A DNA stretch of 64,000 nucleotides from Thalassobaculum fulvum (GCF_014652915.1 NZ_BMZS01000003.1:124001-188000), one strand, 5' to 3'; numbered from the stretch's first letter, positions 44,338 through 54,294 are shown. The notes: a model not told the origin generated them from the letters alone. A program made the numbers and translations.

Positions 44338-44691
44338 TCAGACGGGTCTTGGAGGGCGGTCTTCGCGCGGCAGGTCGGCACCGTGCGGCACGGGGACGAC
44401 CGGCGACTGCGGGGCCGCAGCGACCTGGCGGGGAAGCGGAACGGCGGGCGTGCCGTTCTCGGCGCTGCCGACGCCACTGCAGCCGGCAGCATACCGGCAA
44501 CCGTGGGTGCCCGGCATGTGCTCGTGCGGGTCGGCGGCGCGGAGGTGCTGGATCGACCCGCTATCCGGCACCTGCTCGACCGTCGCCGGCGCGCGGTGCG
44601 CGGCCCCGTGACCGGCAGCCGCAGCCGCGGCGCTCGGCAGGATGCCGATTCCGAACAGCAAGACCACCAGGGCGAGGAGGAGACGGACCAC
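44338..44691 (-). CDS. Small exported protein, first gene of copper operon
   Basis: About 117 residues: a hydrophobic leader ('LLLALVVLLFGIGILPS'), then a mature part with 'HGCRYAAGCSG' (two Cys) and a Pro/Arg tail 'PHGADLPREDRPPRPV'. The tail resembles small exported proteins seen ahead of copper genes, but I cannot name a family. An ATG 22 codons upstream lies within the -35 box of the promoter below and cannot be used from that promoter, so a GTG start was chosen; its ribosome site is weak. Confidence 0.5.
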   Translation of the reverse strand: MVRLLLALVVLLFGIGILPSAAAAAAGHGAAHRAPATVEQVPDSGSIQHLRAADPHEHMPGTHGCRYAAGCSGVGSAENGTPAVPLPRQVAAAPQSPVVPVPHGADLPREDRPPRPV

Positions 44692-44726
44692 GGGAACGCT
44701 GGGTTGGTTCGACGACGTTGCCGGGC

Positions 44727-44757
44727 TAAGTAGTGGTTCCCCCCGGGGGAAGGTCAA
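44727..44757 (-). promoter_or_regulatory. MerR/CueR-type promoter of the copper operon
   Basis: Leftward promoter with -35 TTGACC, a 19-base spacer and -10 TACTTA. The spacer contains the dyad TTCCCCCGGGGGGAA, extended to CCTTCC...GGAACC, close to CueR operators (CCTTCC-N6-GGAAGG). An over-long 19-bp spacer with a central dyad is diagnostic of MerR-family copper-activated promoters. No CueR gene is present in the window. Confidence 0.75.
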
Positions 44758-44788
44758 GGGAGGGGCGGCGATTTCTCCGATCGCCCGC

Positions 44789-46045
44789 TCACGGTCTCGG
44801 TCGGTTCACGTCGCTCTGGCTGAACTTAGCCAGGCTGGCGTAGCCGCGCACGACGGCCTCCAGTTCCTCGCGGGTCGCAACGTCCTCCAGCTTCTCGAAG
44901 CCGTCGGGCGCGCGCTCCTCGACCAGGTCGATGACCTGCTCGGGGCCGCCCTTGCGGTTGGTGCGGACGATCTCGGCCGTCATCGGCAGGCGCTCGGCCT
45001 CGTAGGCCTTCAGCGCGCCGGTTACGTCGCCGTTGCAGCCGGCCAGCAGGTCGGCGAGGCAGCGCGCGTCCAGCACCGCCTGGGAGGCGCCGTTGGAGCC
45101 GACCGGGTACATCGGGTGGGCGGCGTCGCCCAGCAGGGTCACCCGCCCGAACGACCAGTGCTCGACCGGATCGCGGTCGCACATCGGGTACTCGTAGAAG
45201 TCGATCGTCGAGTTGATGATCGCGACCGGGTCGACCACGTCGAGGGTGAACACCCCGTCGACGTGCTCCATCAGCTCCTCGCGGTTGCCCAGCCGACTCC
45301 AGTCCTCGCGCCGGGGCGGCGGGGTCGAGCCGTCGCCGATCCGCGCCACGACCGCCCAGTTGATCAGGGTGGTGCCCGGCGCATGGGGATCGTTGAAGAT
45401 CGGGTAGCACACGAACTTGGCGTTCATGCCGCCGGCGATGATCATCGAGCGGCCGGTCAGGAACGGCTTGCCCTCGACCGCGCCGCGCCACAGCATCAGG
45501 CCGTTCCAGCTCGGCGGCCCTTCGTCGGGATAGAACTTGCGGCGCACCGTCGAGTGGATGCCGTCGGCGCCGATCAGCACGTCGCCGGTCACCACGACGT
45601 CGTCGTGGCCCTCGCGCCGCTCGAACCGGGCGGTGACCTGGCTGCCGTCGTCGCTGAACTCGACGAGCTGGTGGCCGGGATGCACCTTGCCGCCGCCGAT
45701 CCGCTCCAGCACCGCCTGGTGCAGCACGCCCTGCAGCTTGCCGCGGTGGATCGAGAACTGCGGGAACTCGTAGCCGGCGTCGGTGCCGCGCAGGTCGCGC
45801 CAGACCTCCTGGCCGAACCGGTTGGTGTAGATCAGCTCGTAGGTCCGGATGCCGACCGCGTCGAGCGCGTCGAGCAGGCCGAGGTCGGCCAGCTCCTTGA
45901 TGGCGTGCGGCAGGGTGTTGATGCCGACGCCGAGCTCACGGATCGACCGCGACTGCTCGAACACCTCGACCTCGATGCCCTTGGCGTGGAGGCTCAGCGC
46001 CGTCGCCAGCCCCCCGATGCCGCCGCCGACCACGATCGCCTTCAT
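44789..46045 (-). CDS. FAD-dependent monooxygenase (salicylate hydroxylase/PhzS-like)
   Basis: A 418-residue group A flavin monooxygenase: FAD motif 'AIVVGGGIGGLATALSLHAKG', 'GVGINTLPHAIKELADLGLL', DG motif 'GDVLIGADGIHSTVRRKFY' and GD motif 'GRVTLLGDAAHPMYPVGSNG'. It uses NAD(P)H and O2 to hydroxylate an aromatic acid; the substrate is unresolved. The start with GGGGAGAAGG upstream gives the proper N-terminus; the frame opens 13 codons earlier. It follows the fused CoA-monooxygenase gene by 44 bases and is likely co-transcribed in the aromatic operon. Confidence 0.9.
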   Translation of the reverse strand: MKAIVVGGGIGGLATALSLHAKGIEVEVFEQSRSIRELGVGINTLPHAIKELADLGLLDALDAVGIRTYELIYTNRFGQEVWRDLRGTDAGYEFPQFSIHRGKLQGVLHQAVLERIGGGKVHPGHQLVEFSDDGSQVTARFERREGHDDVVVTGDVLIGADGIHSTVRRKFYPDEGPPSWNGLMLWRGAVEGKPFLTGRSMIIAGGMNAKFVCYPIFNDPHAPGTTLINWAVVARIGDGSTPPPRREDWSRLGNREELMEHVDGVFTLDVVDPVAIINSTIDFYEYPMCDRDPVEHWSFGRVTLLGDAAHPMYPVGSNGASQAVLDARCLADLLAGCNGDVTGALKAYEAERLPMTAEIVRTNRKGGPEQVIDLVEERAPDGFEKLEDVATREELEAVVRGYASLAKFSQSDVNRPRP

Positions 46046-46089
46046 CGTCCTTCTCCCCGCTTCAATGGGCCCGGACCGCTCCACGCCGG

Positions 46090-48432
46090 TTATTGTGCCG
46101 CCTCCGGCAGCGTCCGGTGATGGGATTTCGGCCGGGCCTTTCGTCGCAGCTCCAGCAGGTCCTCGCGCTCGCGCGCCGCGGTCCGGTACAGCTGGTCCAT
46201 GCCGGCAAGGTACTGCGGCGGGCAGTGCACGTCACGGACGCCGTAGAACGCTGCGGCGCGCATCAGGAACGCCGGGTCGACCAGATGTGGCCGGGCCAGC
46301 GCCACCAGGTCGGCGCGGCCGGCGGCCAGGATGGTGTTGACCTGGTCGGCCGAGACGATGTTGCCGACGCACATGGTCGCCAGCCCTGCCTCGTTGCGGA
46401 TCTGCTCGGAGAACGGGGTCTGGAACATCCGGCCGAACACCGGCTCGGCGTCGTGCACGGTCTGGCCGGTCGACACGTCGATCAGGTCGCAGCCGTGCTC
46501 GGCGAAGGCCCGGGCGATCGCCACCGCGTCGTCGCCGGTGATGCCGCCTTCCTTCCAGTCGGTCGCCGAGATCCGGACCGACATCGGCTTGTCGTCGGGC
46601 CAGGATGCCCGCACCCGGTCGAACACCTCGAGCGGGAACCGCAGTCGGTTCTCCAGGCTGCCGCCGTACTCGTCGGTGCGCCGGTTGGTCAGCGGCGAGA
46701 CGAACGACGCCAGCAGGTAGCCGTGGGCGACGTGCACCTCCAGCATGTCGAACTCGGCCCGGTCGGCCCGCTCGGTCGCCTGCACGAAATCCGCGACCAC
46801 CTTGTCCATGTCGGCGCGGGTCATCTCGCGCGGGACCTGGCTGTGCGGGTAGTAGGGCAGAGGCGAGGCGCTCATGATCGGCCAGTTGCCGGCCTCCAGC
46901 GGCTCGTCGATGCCCTCCCACATGAGTCTGGTGGACGCCTTGCGGCCGGCGTGGCCGAGCTGCAGGCAGATCCTGCCGGCCGAGTTGGCGTGCACGAAGT
47001 CGACGATGCGCTTCCACGCCGCCTCGTGCGCGTCGGTGTAGAGTCCGGCGCAGCCCGGCGAGATCCGGCCTTCCTCCGACACGTCGGTCATCTCGGTGTA
47101 GATCAGCCCGGCGCCGCCGAGGGCGCGGGCGCCCAGATGCACCATGTGCCAGTCGGTCGGGCAGCCGTCGACCGCCGAGTACTGGCACATCGGCGACAGC
47201 ACCAGCCGGTTCGCCAGGGTCAGGCCGCGCAGCCGGAACGGCTGGAACATCGGCGGTACCGGCCGCCCGGTGTCGACGTCGAAGCCGAGCTCGCCCCGGA
47301 CCTTGCCGGCGAACATGCGGTCGACCGAGTCGACGAAGGCCGGCGCCCGCAGGCGCAGGTTGTCGTAGGTGATCGACTTCGAGCGGGTCATCAGCCCGAA
47401 CGCGAACTGCAGCGGGTCCATGGGCCAGAACCGGTCCAGGTGCTCGAACCAGACCAGCGAGACCTCGGCGGCGTGCTGGGTCTTCTCGACGTCCTCGCGG
47501 CGCTGCGACTCGAAGCGGGTCAGCGCCCCCGCTACATCCGGCTCGGCCTGGAACGCCTCGAACAGGGCGATCGAGTCCTCCATGGCCAGCTTGGTGCCGG
47601 AGCCGATCGAGAAATGCGCGGTGCCCTTGGCGTCGCCCAGGATCACCACGTTGTCCTTGACCCAGCGGGCGTTGCGGATGGTCGGGAAGTTGCGCCAGAT
47701 CGAGCGGTTGGTGATCAGCTTGTGGCCGGCCAGCTCCTCGGCGAACACGCCCTCCAGGAACCGGGCCGACTGCTCCTCGTCCATCGACCCGAGGCCGGCA
47801 CGCCGGAAAGTCTCCGGGTCGGTCTCCAGCACCCAGGTGCTGCGCCCCGGCTCGTACTGGTAGGTGTGGGCCACGAACAGGCCGTGCTCGGTCTCCCTGA
47901 AGAAGAACGAGAAGGCGTCGAGCGGCCGGTCCGAGCCCATCCAGGTGAAATGGTTCGGGCGCAGGTCGACCGACGGCCGGAAATGGTCCTCGAACTTCTT
48001 GCGGACCGCGCTGTTGATGCCGTCGGCGGCGACCACCAGGTCGCTGTCGGCGATCAGCGCGTCGATGTCGGTCACCTCGTGCTCGAACAGCAGGGTGACC
48101 CCGAGGGCCCGGCAGCGCTGGTGCAGCAGCTTCAGCAGGGTCGGGCGCGAGCAGCCGCAGAACCCGTTGCCGCCGATCCGGTGCACCGTGCCCTTGAAGT
48201 GGATCTCGATGTCGTCCCAGTAGGCGAAGTGCTCGGTGATCAGCCGGTAACTGTCGGGGTCGTATCGCTCGAAGGTCTCCAGGGTCTCGTCCGAGAACAC
48301 CACGCCGAATCCGAAGGTGTCGTCCGGCCGGTTGCGCTCGTACACGGTGATCCGGGCGGCGGGGCGGGCGGCCTTCATCAGGATGGCGAAGTACAGGCCG
48401 GCGGGTCCGCCGCCGATGACCGAGATTCGCAT
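46090..48432 (-). CDS. Bifunctional salicylyl-CoA / 2-aminobenzoyl-CoA monooxygenase-reductase
   Basis: A 780-residue fusion. Residues 1-~370 are a flavin monooxygenase ('[16 protein letters not shown]', '[16 protein letters not shown]', '[20 protein letters not shown]'); ~395-750 are an Old Yellow Enzyme domain ('[16 protein letters not shown]', '[10 protein letters not shown]', '[14 protein letters not shown]', '[10 protein letters not shown]'). This is the layout of 2-aminobenzoyl-CoA monooxygenase/reductase, which hydroxylates then reduces the ring, and of salicylyl-CoA 5-hydroxylase. A RidA protein in the opposite operon favours an amino substrate. It is divergent from the SDR-MarR operon, with MarR-type palindromes between. 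Confidence 0.92.
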   Translation of the reverse strand: MRISVIGGGPAGLYFAILMKAARPAARITVYERNRPDDTFGFGVVFSDETLETFERYDPDSYRLITEHFAYWDDIEIHFKGTVHRIGGNGFCGCSRPTLLKLLHQRCRALGVTLLFEHEVTDIDALIADSDLVVAADGINSAVRKKFEDHFRPSVDLRPNHFTWMGSDRPLDAFSFFFRETEHGLFVAHTYQYEPGRSTWVLETDPETFRRAGLGSMDEEQSARFLEGVFAEELAGHKLITNRSIWRNFPTIRNARWVKDNVVILGDAKGTAHFSIGSGTKLAMEDSIALFEAFQAEPDVAGALTRFESQRREDVEKTQHAAEVSLVWFEHLDRFWPMDPLQFAFGLMTRSKSITYDNLRLRAPAFVDSVDRMFAGKVRGELGFDVDTGRPVPPMFQPFRLRGLTLANRLVLSPMCQYSAVDGCPTDWHMVHLGARALGGAGLIYTEMTDVSEEGRISPGCAGLYTDAHEAAWKRIVDFVHANSAGRICLQLGHAGRKASTRLMWEGIDEPLEAGNWPIMSASPLPYYPHSQVPREMTRADMDKVVADFVQATERADRAEFDMLEVHVAHGYLLASFVSPLTNRRTDEYGGSLENRLRFPLEVFDRVRASWPDDKPMSVRISATDWKEGGITGDDAVAIARAFAEHGCDLIDVSTGQTVHDAEPVFGRMFQTPFSEQIRNEAGLATMCVGNIVSADQVNTILAAGRADLVALARPHLVDPAFLMRAAAFYGVRDVHCPPQYLAGMDQLYRTAAREREDLLELRRKARPKSHHRTLPEAAQ

Positions 48433-48494
48433 GGCTTGCCTCGCAGCGCTGGCTTCCGGTGGCCTCGCCCGGTCGCGGGCTTGGCGTCAAAAAA

Positions 48495-48510
48495 ACTTTA
48501 AGCTTAAAAT
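48495..48510. promoter_or_regulatory. AT-rich palindrome, candidate MarR operator O1
   Basis: ACTTTAAGCTTAAAAT, containing the perfect 12-base palindrome TTTAAGCTTAAA, 63 bases upstream of the fused monooxygenase gene. Near-identical in design to the palindrome before the ABC transporter operon at 34.2 kb. Confidence 0.7.
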
Positions 48511-48554
48511 ATCACCGCGGCAACCGTTCCCCGGCTTGTCGTTGAGGGGTGAAA

Positions 48555-48570
48555 GTTTTAGGCTTCAAAT
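48555..48570. promoter_or_regulatory. AT-rich imperfect palindrome, candidate MarR operator O2
   Basis: GTTTTAGGCTTCAAAT, a degenerate version of O1 centred 60 bases away, immediately before the ribosome site of the SDR gene. A bound repressor would block the rightward operon that encodes the MarR protein itself. Confidence 0.55.
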
Positions 48571-48592
48571 AAAATTCAAGGAGGTCGAGGCC

Positions 48593-49351
48593 ATGATCCT
48601 GGACGGGCGCCATGCGCTGGTGACCGGCGGCAGCCGCGGCATCGGGGCCGCGATTGCGGCGGCGCTGGCTGGTGCCGGGGCCCGGGTATCGGTGCTCGGC
48701 CGCGACCGGGCGGCGCTCGACGCCGTGGCTGCAAGGGCAGGTGGCATCGCCGTGACCGCCGACGTTACCGACGGCATGGCGCTCGAAGCGGCTATCGCCG
48801 AGGCCGAGGCCGGGGTCGGGCCGGTCGACATCCTGGTCAACAGTGCCGGCGCCGCCGAGACCGCCAAGTTCACCGCCTCCGACGACGACCTGTGGGAGCG
48901 GATGATCGCGCTGAACCTGATCGGCGTGGTCCTGGCCACCCGGAGGGTGTTGCCGGGCATGCTGGAGCGCGGCTGGGGCCGGGTGATCTCGGTCGCCAGC
49001 ACCGCCGGCCTCAAGGGCTATGCCTATGCCTCGGCCTACAGCGCCGCCAAGCACGGGGTGATCGGCCTGACCCGGTCGCTGGCGCTGGAGACGGCGCGCA
49101 GCGGCGTCACCGTCAACGCGGTCTGCCCGGGCTATACCGATACCGACCTGGTTCGCGACAGCGTTGCCCGCCTGGCCCAGCGGACCGGCAAGCCGGCCGA
49201 AGCCCTGGTGGCCGAGATGGTCGCCGGAAACCCGCAGCGCCGCCTGATCGAGCCGGAGGAGGTGGCCCGCACGGTGGTGTGGCTTGCCGACCCGGCATCC
49301 GGGGCCATGACCGGCCAGGCGATCGCTGTCGCCGGCGGCGAGATCATGTGA
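48593..49351 (+). CDS. SDR family NAD(P)-dependent oxidoreductase
   Basis: A 252-residue classical SDR: 'ALVTGGSRGIGAAIAAAL', 'ILVNSAGAAE', Ser in 'VISVASTAGLKG', active-site 'YSAAKHG', and 'NAVCPGYTDTDLV'. The catalytic set is intact. By analogy with the 2-aminobenzoyl-CoA and related pathways it may act as a 3-hydroxyacyl-CoA dehydrogenase on the non-aromatic CoA intermediate. A perfect AAGGAGGT ribosome site precedes the ATG. First gene of the rightward aromatic operon, seven bases before the MarR gene. Confidence 0.92.
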   Translation: MILDGRHALVTGGSRGIGAAIAAALAGAGARVSVLGRDRAALDAVAARAGGIAVTADVTDGMALEAAIAEAEAGVGPVDILVNSAGAAETAKFTASDDDLWERMIALNLIGVVLATRRVLPGMLERGWGRVISVASTAGLKGYAYASAYSAAKHGVIGLTRSLALETARSGVTVNAVCPGYTDTDLVRDSVARLAQRTGKPAEALVAEMVAGNPQRRLIEPEEVARTVVWLADPASGAMTGQAIAVAGGEIM

Positions 49352-49358
49352 GGTGACG

Positions 49359-49892
49359 ATGAGTGTCGAGGCCGCAGAAACCCTTGATGCCGAGGTGCAC
49401 CTGGATTCCGAGAGCCGCGCCCACGGCGACCATGCCGACCACAAGGCCGAGCTGCGGCTGTGGCTGCGGCTGCTGACCTGCACGACCATGATCGAGACCG
49501 AGATCCGCCGCCGGATGCGCGAGCGGTTCGACATCACCCTGCCGCGCTTCGACCTGATGGCCCAGCTCGAGCGGACGCCCGAGGGCATGACCCTCGGCGA
49601 GCTGTCGAAGCGGATGATGGTGTCGAACGGCAACGTCACCGGGCTGGTCGACCGGCTGGTGACCGAGGGGCTGCTGCAGCGCCGCCAGTCGGACACCGAC
49701 CGGCGCGCCCACTACGTCAGCCTGACCGCGGCCGGCCGCCGGGCGTTCGCGGCGATGGCGGACGAGCACGAGGACTGGGTCGCCGACCTGTTCGCCGACC
49801 TGGCGCCGGGAGAGCTCGAGGCCCTGATGACGCTGCTCGGCAAGGCCAAGGCCTCGGTCCGGCGCAGTACCCAGAACGCGGTGGAGACATGA
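49359..49892 (+). CDS. MarR-family transcriptional regulator
   Basis: A 177-residue winged-helix repressor: helices with '[20 protein letters not shown]', recognition region '[20 protein letters not shown]' and wing '[19 protein letters not shown]'. MarR proteins bind AT-rich palindromes and release on binding aromatic acids or acyl-CoAs. The palindromes at 48.5 kb and 34.2 kb are the expected targets. The ATG has GAGGTG upstream; a GTG two codons earlier is possible. It overlaps the crotonase gene by four bases. Confidence 0.92.
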   Translation: MSVEAAETLDAEVHLDSESRAHGDHADHKAELRLWLRLLTCTTMIETEIRRRMRERFDITLPRFDLMAQLERTPEGMTLGELSKRMMVSNGNVTGLVDRLVTEGLLQRRQSDTDRRAHYVSLTAAGRRAFAAMADEHEDWVADLFADLAPGELEALMTLLGKAKASVRRSTQNAVET

Positions 49893-50722
49893 CGCACGCC
49901 AACGCCACGATCCTGCCGGTCCGCGAGTTCGCCCCCCGGCACTTCAAGCTGGAGGTCGACGGCAAGGTCGCGACCGTCACCCTGGACCGGCCCGACCGCA
50001 AGAACCCGCTGACCTTCGAGTCGTATGCCGAACTGCGGGACTTCTTCCGGGCCCTCCAGCACGAGCCCGAGGTGAAGGCGGTGGTGATCACCGGCGCCGG
50101 TGGCAACTTCTGCTCCGGCGGCGACGTGTTCGAGATCATCGGCCCGCTGCTCGACCGCGACATGGTCGGGCTGATGGAGTTCACCCAGATGACCGGCGAC
50201 CTGGTGAAGGCGATGCGGGCCTGCCCGCAGCCGGTCGTGGCGGCGGTCGACGGGGTGTGCGCCGGTGCCGGCGCGATCCTGGCGATGGCGTCCGACATGC
50301 GGCTCGGGACGGCCGGCGCCAAGGTGGCGTTCCTGTTCACCCGGGTCGGGCTGGCCGGCTGCGACATGGGGGCGTGCGCGATCCTGCCGCGCATCGTCGG
50401 CCAGGGCCGGGCCAGCGAGTTGCTGTTCACCGGCCGCTCGCTGGGCGGCGAAGAGGGCGAGCGCTGGGGGTTCTTCAACCGGCTGGTCGAACCGGCGGAA
50501 CTGCTGGACGCGGCCCGGGAGCTGGCGCAGCGCATGGCCGACGGGCCGAGCTTCGCCAACGGCATCACCAAGAAGATGCTGCACATGGAGTGGTCGATGG
50601 GGGTCGACGAGGCGATCGACGCCGAGGCCCTGGCGCAGGGCATGCTGATGCAGACCCGCGACTTCGGCCGCGCCTTCCACGCCTTCGCCGCCAGGCAGAA
50701 GCCCGAGTTCGAGGGGAACTGA
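49889..50722 (+). CDS. Enoyl-CoA hydratase/isomerase (crotonase) family protein
   Basis: A 277-residue crotonase: '[20 protein letters not shown]', the first oxyanion-hole strand '[12 protein letters not shown]', and '[20 protein letters not shown]'. The region that usually holds the catalytic Glu pair reads '[19 protein letters not shown]', with Cys/Asp in place of the common 'PGAGGT' loop, so its chemistry may differ from simple hydration. In 2-aminobenzoyl-CoA clusters crotonases are proposed for ring hydration or hydrolysis. It overlaps the MarR gene and is followed by a dispersed repeat. Confidence 0.9.
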   Translation: MTHANATILPVREFAPRHFKLEVDGKVATVTLDRPDRKNPLTFESYAELRDFFRALQHEPEVKAVVITGAGGNFCSGGDVFEIIGPLLDRDMVGLMEFTQMTGDLVKAMRACPQPVVAAVDGVCAGAGAILAMASDMRLGTAGAKVAFLFTRVGLAGCDMGACAILPRIVGQGRASELLFTGRSLGGEEGERWGFFNRLVEPAELLDAARELAQRMADGPSFANGITKKMLHMEWSMGVDEAIDAEALAQGMLMQTRDFGRAFHAFAARQKPEFEGN

Positions 50723-50786
50723 AGATGGCGGCGGTGGCAGTGTTCCGGGACGGGGGGGCGATCGCGGAAGGTCGCCCGTTGCTTCG

Positions 50787-50920
50787 TGGGTTCCGGCTCG
50801 TCCGCGCCGGGGTCGGCGCGTCCGGCCGGAATGACGTCAGGGGGAGGGAGCCGCGGCGCCCACCCCTCCCCGACGTCATTCCGGACCGGGTCGCCGAAGG
50901 CGGGACGGAGCCGGAACCCA
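50787..50920. repeat. Dispersed palindromic repeat, copy 5
   Basis: Ends TGGGTTCCGGCTC and GAGCCGGAACCCA pair perfectly; inner 'CCGGAATGACGTCAGGG' and 'GACGTCATTCCGG' form a second stem. This is a subvariant (GGTTCCGG, ATTCC) of the other copies. It lies inside the aromatic operon, between the crotonase and acyl-CoA dehydrogenase genes. Confidence 0.75.
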
Positions 50921-50951
50921 CCCGCTGCCGGCCGACGACCGAGGACTGACC

Positions 50952-52133
50952 ATGGCCGACCGCAGCTTCCTCGCCTGGCCGTTCTTTGACCCGCATCACG
51001 CCGAGCTGGCGCATGCCCTCGACGCCTGGGCGGCCGACACCGTGGACGACCTGATCGACCACCACGACGTCGACGGCTCGTGCCGGCGGCTGGTGGAGGC
51101 GCTGGCCGGCGCCGGCTGGCTGGACCTGGTGATGCCGGCGAGCCACGGCGGCCGCCACGAGCGGATCGACGTGCGTTCGGTGTGCCTGGCGCGCGAGGTG
51201 CTGGGCTATCACGCCGGCCTCGCCGACTTCGCGTTCGCCATGCAGGGGCTCGGCACCGGGCCGATTTCGCTGTTCGGCAGCGCGATCCAGAAGGACCGCT
51301 GGCTGCCGCCGGTGCTCGCAGGCCGGTCGATCGCCGCCTTCGCCTTGTCCGAGCCGGATGCCGGGTCCGACGTCGCGGCGATGACCACCACTGCCACGCC
51401 GGACGGCAACGACCACGTCCGGCTCGACGGCGAGAAGACCTGGATCTCCAATGGCGGCATCGCCGGCCACTACGTGGTGTTCGCCCGCACCGGCGAGGCC
51501 CCGGGGGCGCGGGGGCTGTCGGCCTTCGTGGTCGATGCCGACACCCCGGGGCTGGAGATCGCCGAGCGGATCGAGGTGATCGCCCCGCATCCGCTCGCCC
51601 GCCTGCGCTTCGACGGCTGCCGGGTGCCGGTCGCAAACCGGATCGGCAAGCCGGGCGAGGGCTTCAAGGTAGCGATGGGCACGCTCGACGTGTTCCGGGC
51701 GACGGTCGGGGCGGCGGCGCTCGGTTTCGCGCGGCGCGGGCTCGACGAGGCGCTCGATCGCTCGGCCGGCCGCCGGATGTTCGGGGCGCCGCTGGCCGAG
51801 CTGCAGATGACGCAGGCGGCACTCGCCGACATGGCGACCGAGGTCGATGCCGCCGCCCTGCTGGTGTACCGCGCGGCCTGGGCCAAGGACGCGGGCGCCG
51901 CCCGGGTCACCCGCGAGGCGTCGATGGCCAAGCTGTTCGCAACCGAGGCGGCGCAGCGCGTGGTCGACCGCGCCGTCCAGATGCACGGCGGGCTCGGCGT
52001 GACTGCGGGCGTCAAGGTCGAGGAGCTGTACCGCGAGGTCCGCGCCCTGCGGATCTACGAGGGCGCCAGCGAGGTCCAGAAGATCGTGATCGCGCGCCAG
52101 ATGCTGGACGCGCGGGCAGGGGGAACGGCCTGA
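50952..52133 (+). CDS. Acyl-CoA dehydrogenase family protein
   Basis: A 393-residue flavoprotein of the acyl-CoA dehydrogenase family: '[19 protein letters not shown]' (FAD/substrate site), '[20 protein letters not shown]', and C-terminal 'VQMHGGLGV' with '[19 protein letters not shown]', where the Glu of YEGAS aligns with the catalytic base of medium-chain enzymes. Expected to oxidise an alicyclic or aliphatic CoA ester, with electrons going to ETF. It follows the repeat and leads into the ligase gene after 64 bases. Confidence 0.92.
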   Translation: MADRSFLAWPFFDPHHAELAHALDAWAADTVDDLIDHHDVDGSCRRLVEALAGAGWLDLVMPASHGGRHERIDVRSVCLAREVLGYHAGLADFAFAMQGLGTGPISLFGSAIQKDRWLPPVLAGRSIAAFALSEPDAGSDVAAMTTTATPDGNDHVRLDGEKTWISNGGIAGHYVVFARTGEAPGARGLSAFVVDADTPGLEIAERIEVIAPHPLARLRFDGCRVPVANRIGKPGEGFKVAMGTLDVFRATVGAAALGFARRGLDEALDRSAGRRMFGAPLAELQMTQAALADMATEVDAAALLVYRAAWAKDAGAARVTREASMAKLFATEAAQRVVDRAVQMHGGLGVTAGVKVEELYREVRALRIYEGASEVQKIVIARQMLDARAGGTA

Positions 52134-52197
52134 GGATTCGATAGGGGCCGAAGACGCGGGGAAGCGTGGTTTGGGCTGTGTGACGGGAGACGACGGG

Positions 52198-53838
52198 ATG
52201 GGAGACTACACCGCACATGTCGACACCTTCGCGCGCGACAACCTGCCGCCGCAGGACCAGTGGCCCGATTTCCTGTTCGACATCGACGACGTGCGCTATC
52301 CGGAACGCATCAACTGCGCGGTCGAGTTCCTGGACCGGCACGTGACCGAGGGGCGGGGCGACCGCACCCTGTTCGTCACGCCGGACGGCCCGATCAGCTA
52401 TGCCGGGTTCCAGAAGACCGTGAACCGGATGGCCCGGGTGCTGGTCGAGGATCTCGGCATGGTTCCGGGCAACCGGGTGCTGATCCGCTCCGCCAACAAC
52501 CCGACCATGACCGCGGCCCTGTTCGCCGTCATCAAGGCCGGCGGGATCGCGGTCTGCACCATGCCGCTCCTGCGCGCGGTCGAGCTCGCCAAGATCGTCG
52601 ACAAGGCCGAGATCGCGCTGGCGCTGTGCGACGCCCGGCTGGCCGACGAGATGGAGAAGACCCTGGTCCGCGCCCCGCGGCTCAAGCGGGTCGCCTACTT
52701 CTCGACCGGCGGGGTCGACGGGCTTGAAGCCCGGATGGCGAGCAAGCCGGACAGCTTCGAGGCGGTCGACACGGCACGCGACGACGTCTGCCTGATCGGC
52801 TTCACCTCCGGCACGACCGGCGAGCCGAAGGGCACCATGCACTTCCACCGCGACATGCTGGCGATCTGCGACGCTTACTCGAAGCACGTGCTGCAGCCGA
52901 ACCCGGACGACCGGTTTATCGGCTCGCCGCCGCTCGCCTTCACCTTCGGGCTCGGCGGGCTGGTGCTGTTCCCGATGCGGGTCGGCGCGTCGGCGGTGCT
53001 GCTGGAGAAGGCGGCGCCCGATCAGCTGCTGGACGCTATCGAGACCTGGCGACCGACGGTCTGCTTCACCTCGCCGACCGCCTACCGGGCGATCCTCGGC
53101 AAGCTGGACGGACGCGACATCTCGTGCCTGCGCAAGTGCGTGTCGGCCGGCGAGACCTTGCCGAAGCCGACCTGGGACGACTGGTTCGCCGCGACCGGCA
53201 TCAGGATCCAGGACGGCATCGGCGCCACCGAGATGCTGCACATCTTCATCTCCGCGACTCTTGACGAGATCCGGCCGGGTGCGACCGGCAAGGTGGTGCC
53301 GGGCTACCAGGCCAGGGTGATCGGCCCGGACGGCGAGACCCTGCCGCCGGGCGAGGTCGGCCGGCTGGCGGTGCGCGGCCCGACCGGCTGCCGTTATCTC
53401 GCCGACGACCGGCAGCGCAATTACGTTCAAGACGGCTGGAACCTGACCGGCGATACCTACCGGATGGATGAGGACGGCTATTTCTGGTACCAGGCGCGCT
53501 CCGACGACATGATCGTGTCGTCGGGCTACAACATCGCCGGCCCGGAGGTCGAGGCGGCCCTGCTGTCGCACCCGGCGATCGCCGAGTGTGGCGTGGTCGC
53601 CCAGCCGGACCCGGACCGGGGGTCGATCGTCAAGGCGTTCGTGGTGCTGAAGCCCGGGCAGGTCGGCGACGCGGCGCTGACCAGGGCCCTGCAGGACCAC
53701 GTGAAGGCGGAGATCGCCCCCTACAAGTACCCGCGAGCGATAGAATACGTCGACGCCCTGCCGCGGACCGACACCGGCAAACTGCGCCGCTTCGAACTGC
53801 GCATGATCGCCGAGCAGCAGGCACGCGGCGCCGCCTGA
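52198..53838 (+). CDS. Benzoate/2-aminobenzoate-type CoA ligase (AMP-forming)
   Basis: A 546-residue acyl-adenylate ligase: P-loop 'GFTSGTTGEPKGTMHFHRD', 'GIGATEMLHIFIS' (A5), 'YQARSDDMIVSSGYNIAGPE' (A7/A8) and Lys in 'PRTDTGKLRRFEL' (A10). The overall sequence resembles benzoate- and 2-aminobenzoate-CoA ligases. It activates the aromatic acid to its CoA ester, the entry step of the pathway. The ATG gives the family N-terminus; a TTG nine codons upstream is rejected. Confidence 0.92.
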   Translation: MGDYTAHVDTFARDNLPPQDQWPDFLFDIDDVRYPERINCAVEFLDRHVTEGRGDRTLFVTPDGPISYAGFQKTVNRMARVLVEDLGMVPGNRVLIRSANNPTMTAALFAVIKAGGIAVCTMPLLRAVELAKIVDKAEIALALCDARLADEMEKTLVRAPRLKRVAYFSTGGVDGLEARMASKPDSFEAVDTARDDVCLIGFTSGTTGEPKGTMHFHRDMLAICDAYSKHVLQPNPDDRFIGSPPLAFTFGLGGLVLFPMRVGASAVLLEKAAPDQLLDAIETWRPTVCFTSPTAYRAILGKLDGRDISCLRKCVSAGETLPKPTWDDWFAATGIRIQDGIGATEMLHIFISATLDEIRPGATGKVVPGYQARVIGPDGETLPPGEVGRLAVRGPTGCRYLADDRQRNYVQDGWNLTGDTYRMDEDGYFWYQARSDDMIVSSGYNIAGPEVEAALLSHPAIAECGVVAQPDPDRGSIVKAFVVLKPGQVGDAALTRALQDHVKAEIAPYKYPRAIEYVDALPRTDTGKLRRFELRMIAEQQARGAA

Positions 53839-53862
53839 GAGCCTGAGAAGGAGAGAGACCGC

Positions 53863-54294
53863 ATGGACCTGCGCAAGCCGGCGACGGGGCCGGGCCGGCC
53901 GACGACCCTCAACCCCGAGGGCTGGCCGCGCCCGAAGGGCTATTCCAACGGCATGATGGGACGCGGCACGGTGCTGGTCACCGGCGGGCTGGTCGGCTGG
54001 GACGCCGAGGAGCGGTTCGCCGACGGCTTCGTCGCCCAGGCCCGGCAGATCTTCGAGAACATCGTCGCGGTCCTGGCTGCCGGTGGGGCCGGCCCGGAGC
54101 ATCTGATACGTCTGACCTGGTACGTCGTGGACCTGGAGGAATACCGTCGCAGCCTGCCGGCGCTGGGGGCGGCCTATCGCGAAGTCATCGGCCGCAATTT
54201 CCCGGCCATGGCCGTACTCGGGGTCGGCGGCCTGGTCGAGCCGGCGGCGCGCCTGGAGATCGAGGCGACCGCGCTGATCCCGGATCCCGAATGA
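53863..54294 (+). CDS. RidA-family protein
   Basis: A 143-residue Rid/YER057c protein: 'PKGYSNGMMGRGTVLVTGGL', 'QIFENIVAVLAAGGAGPEHL', and the key Arg in 'PAARLEIEATALI', the residue that positions imines in active RidA. The family hydrolyses enamines/imines to ketones and ammonia. In a pathway starting from an amino-aromatic CoA this would deaminate the reduced intermediate, supporting 2-aminobenzoate as substrate. It overlaps the thioesterase gene by four bases. Confidence 0.9.
   Translation: MDLRKPATGPGRPTTLNPEGWPRPKGYSNGMMGRGTVLVTGGLVGWDAEERFADGFVAQARQIFENIVAVLAAGGAGPEHLIRLTWYVVDLEEYRRSLPALGAAYREVIGRNFPAMAVLGVGGLVEPAARLEIEATALIPDPE

Noticed and set aside
46093-48501. An 802-codon plus-strand frame opposite the fused CoA-monooxygenase
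   Set aside because: Antisense shadow; the minus-strand frame has complete flavin monooxygenase and OYE motifs.
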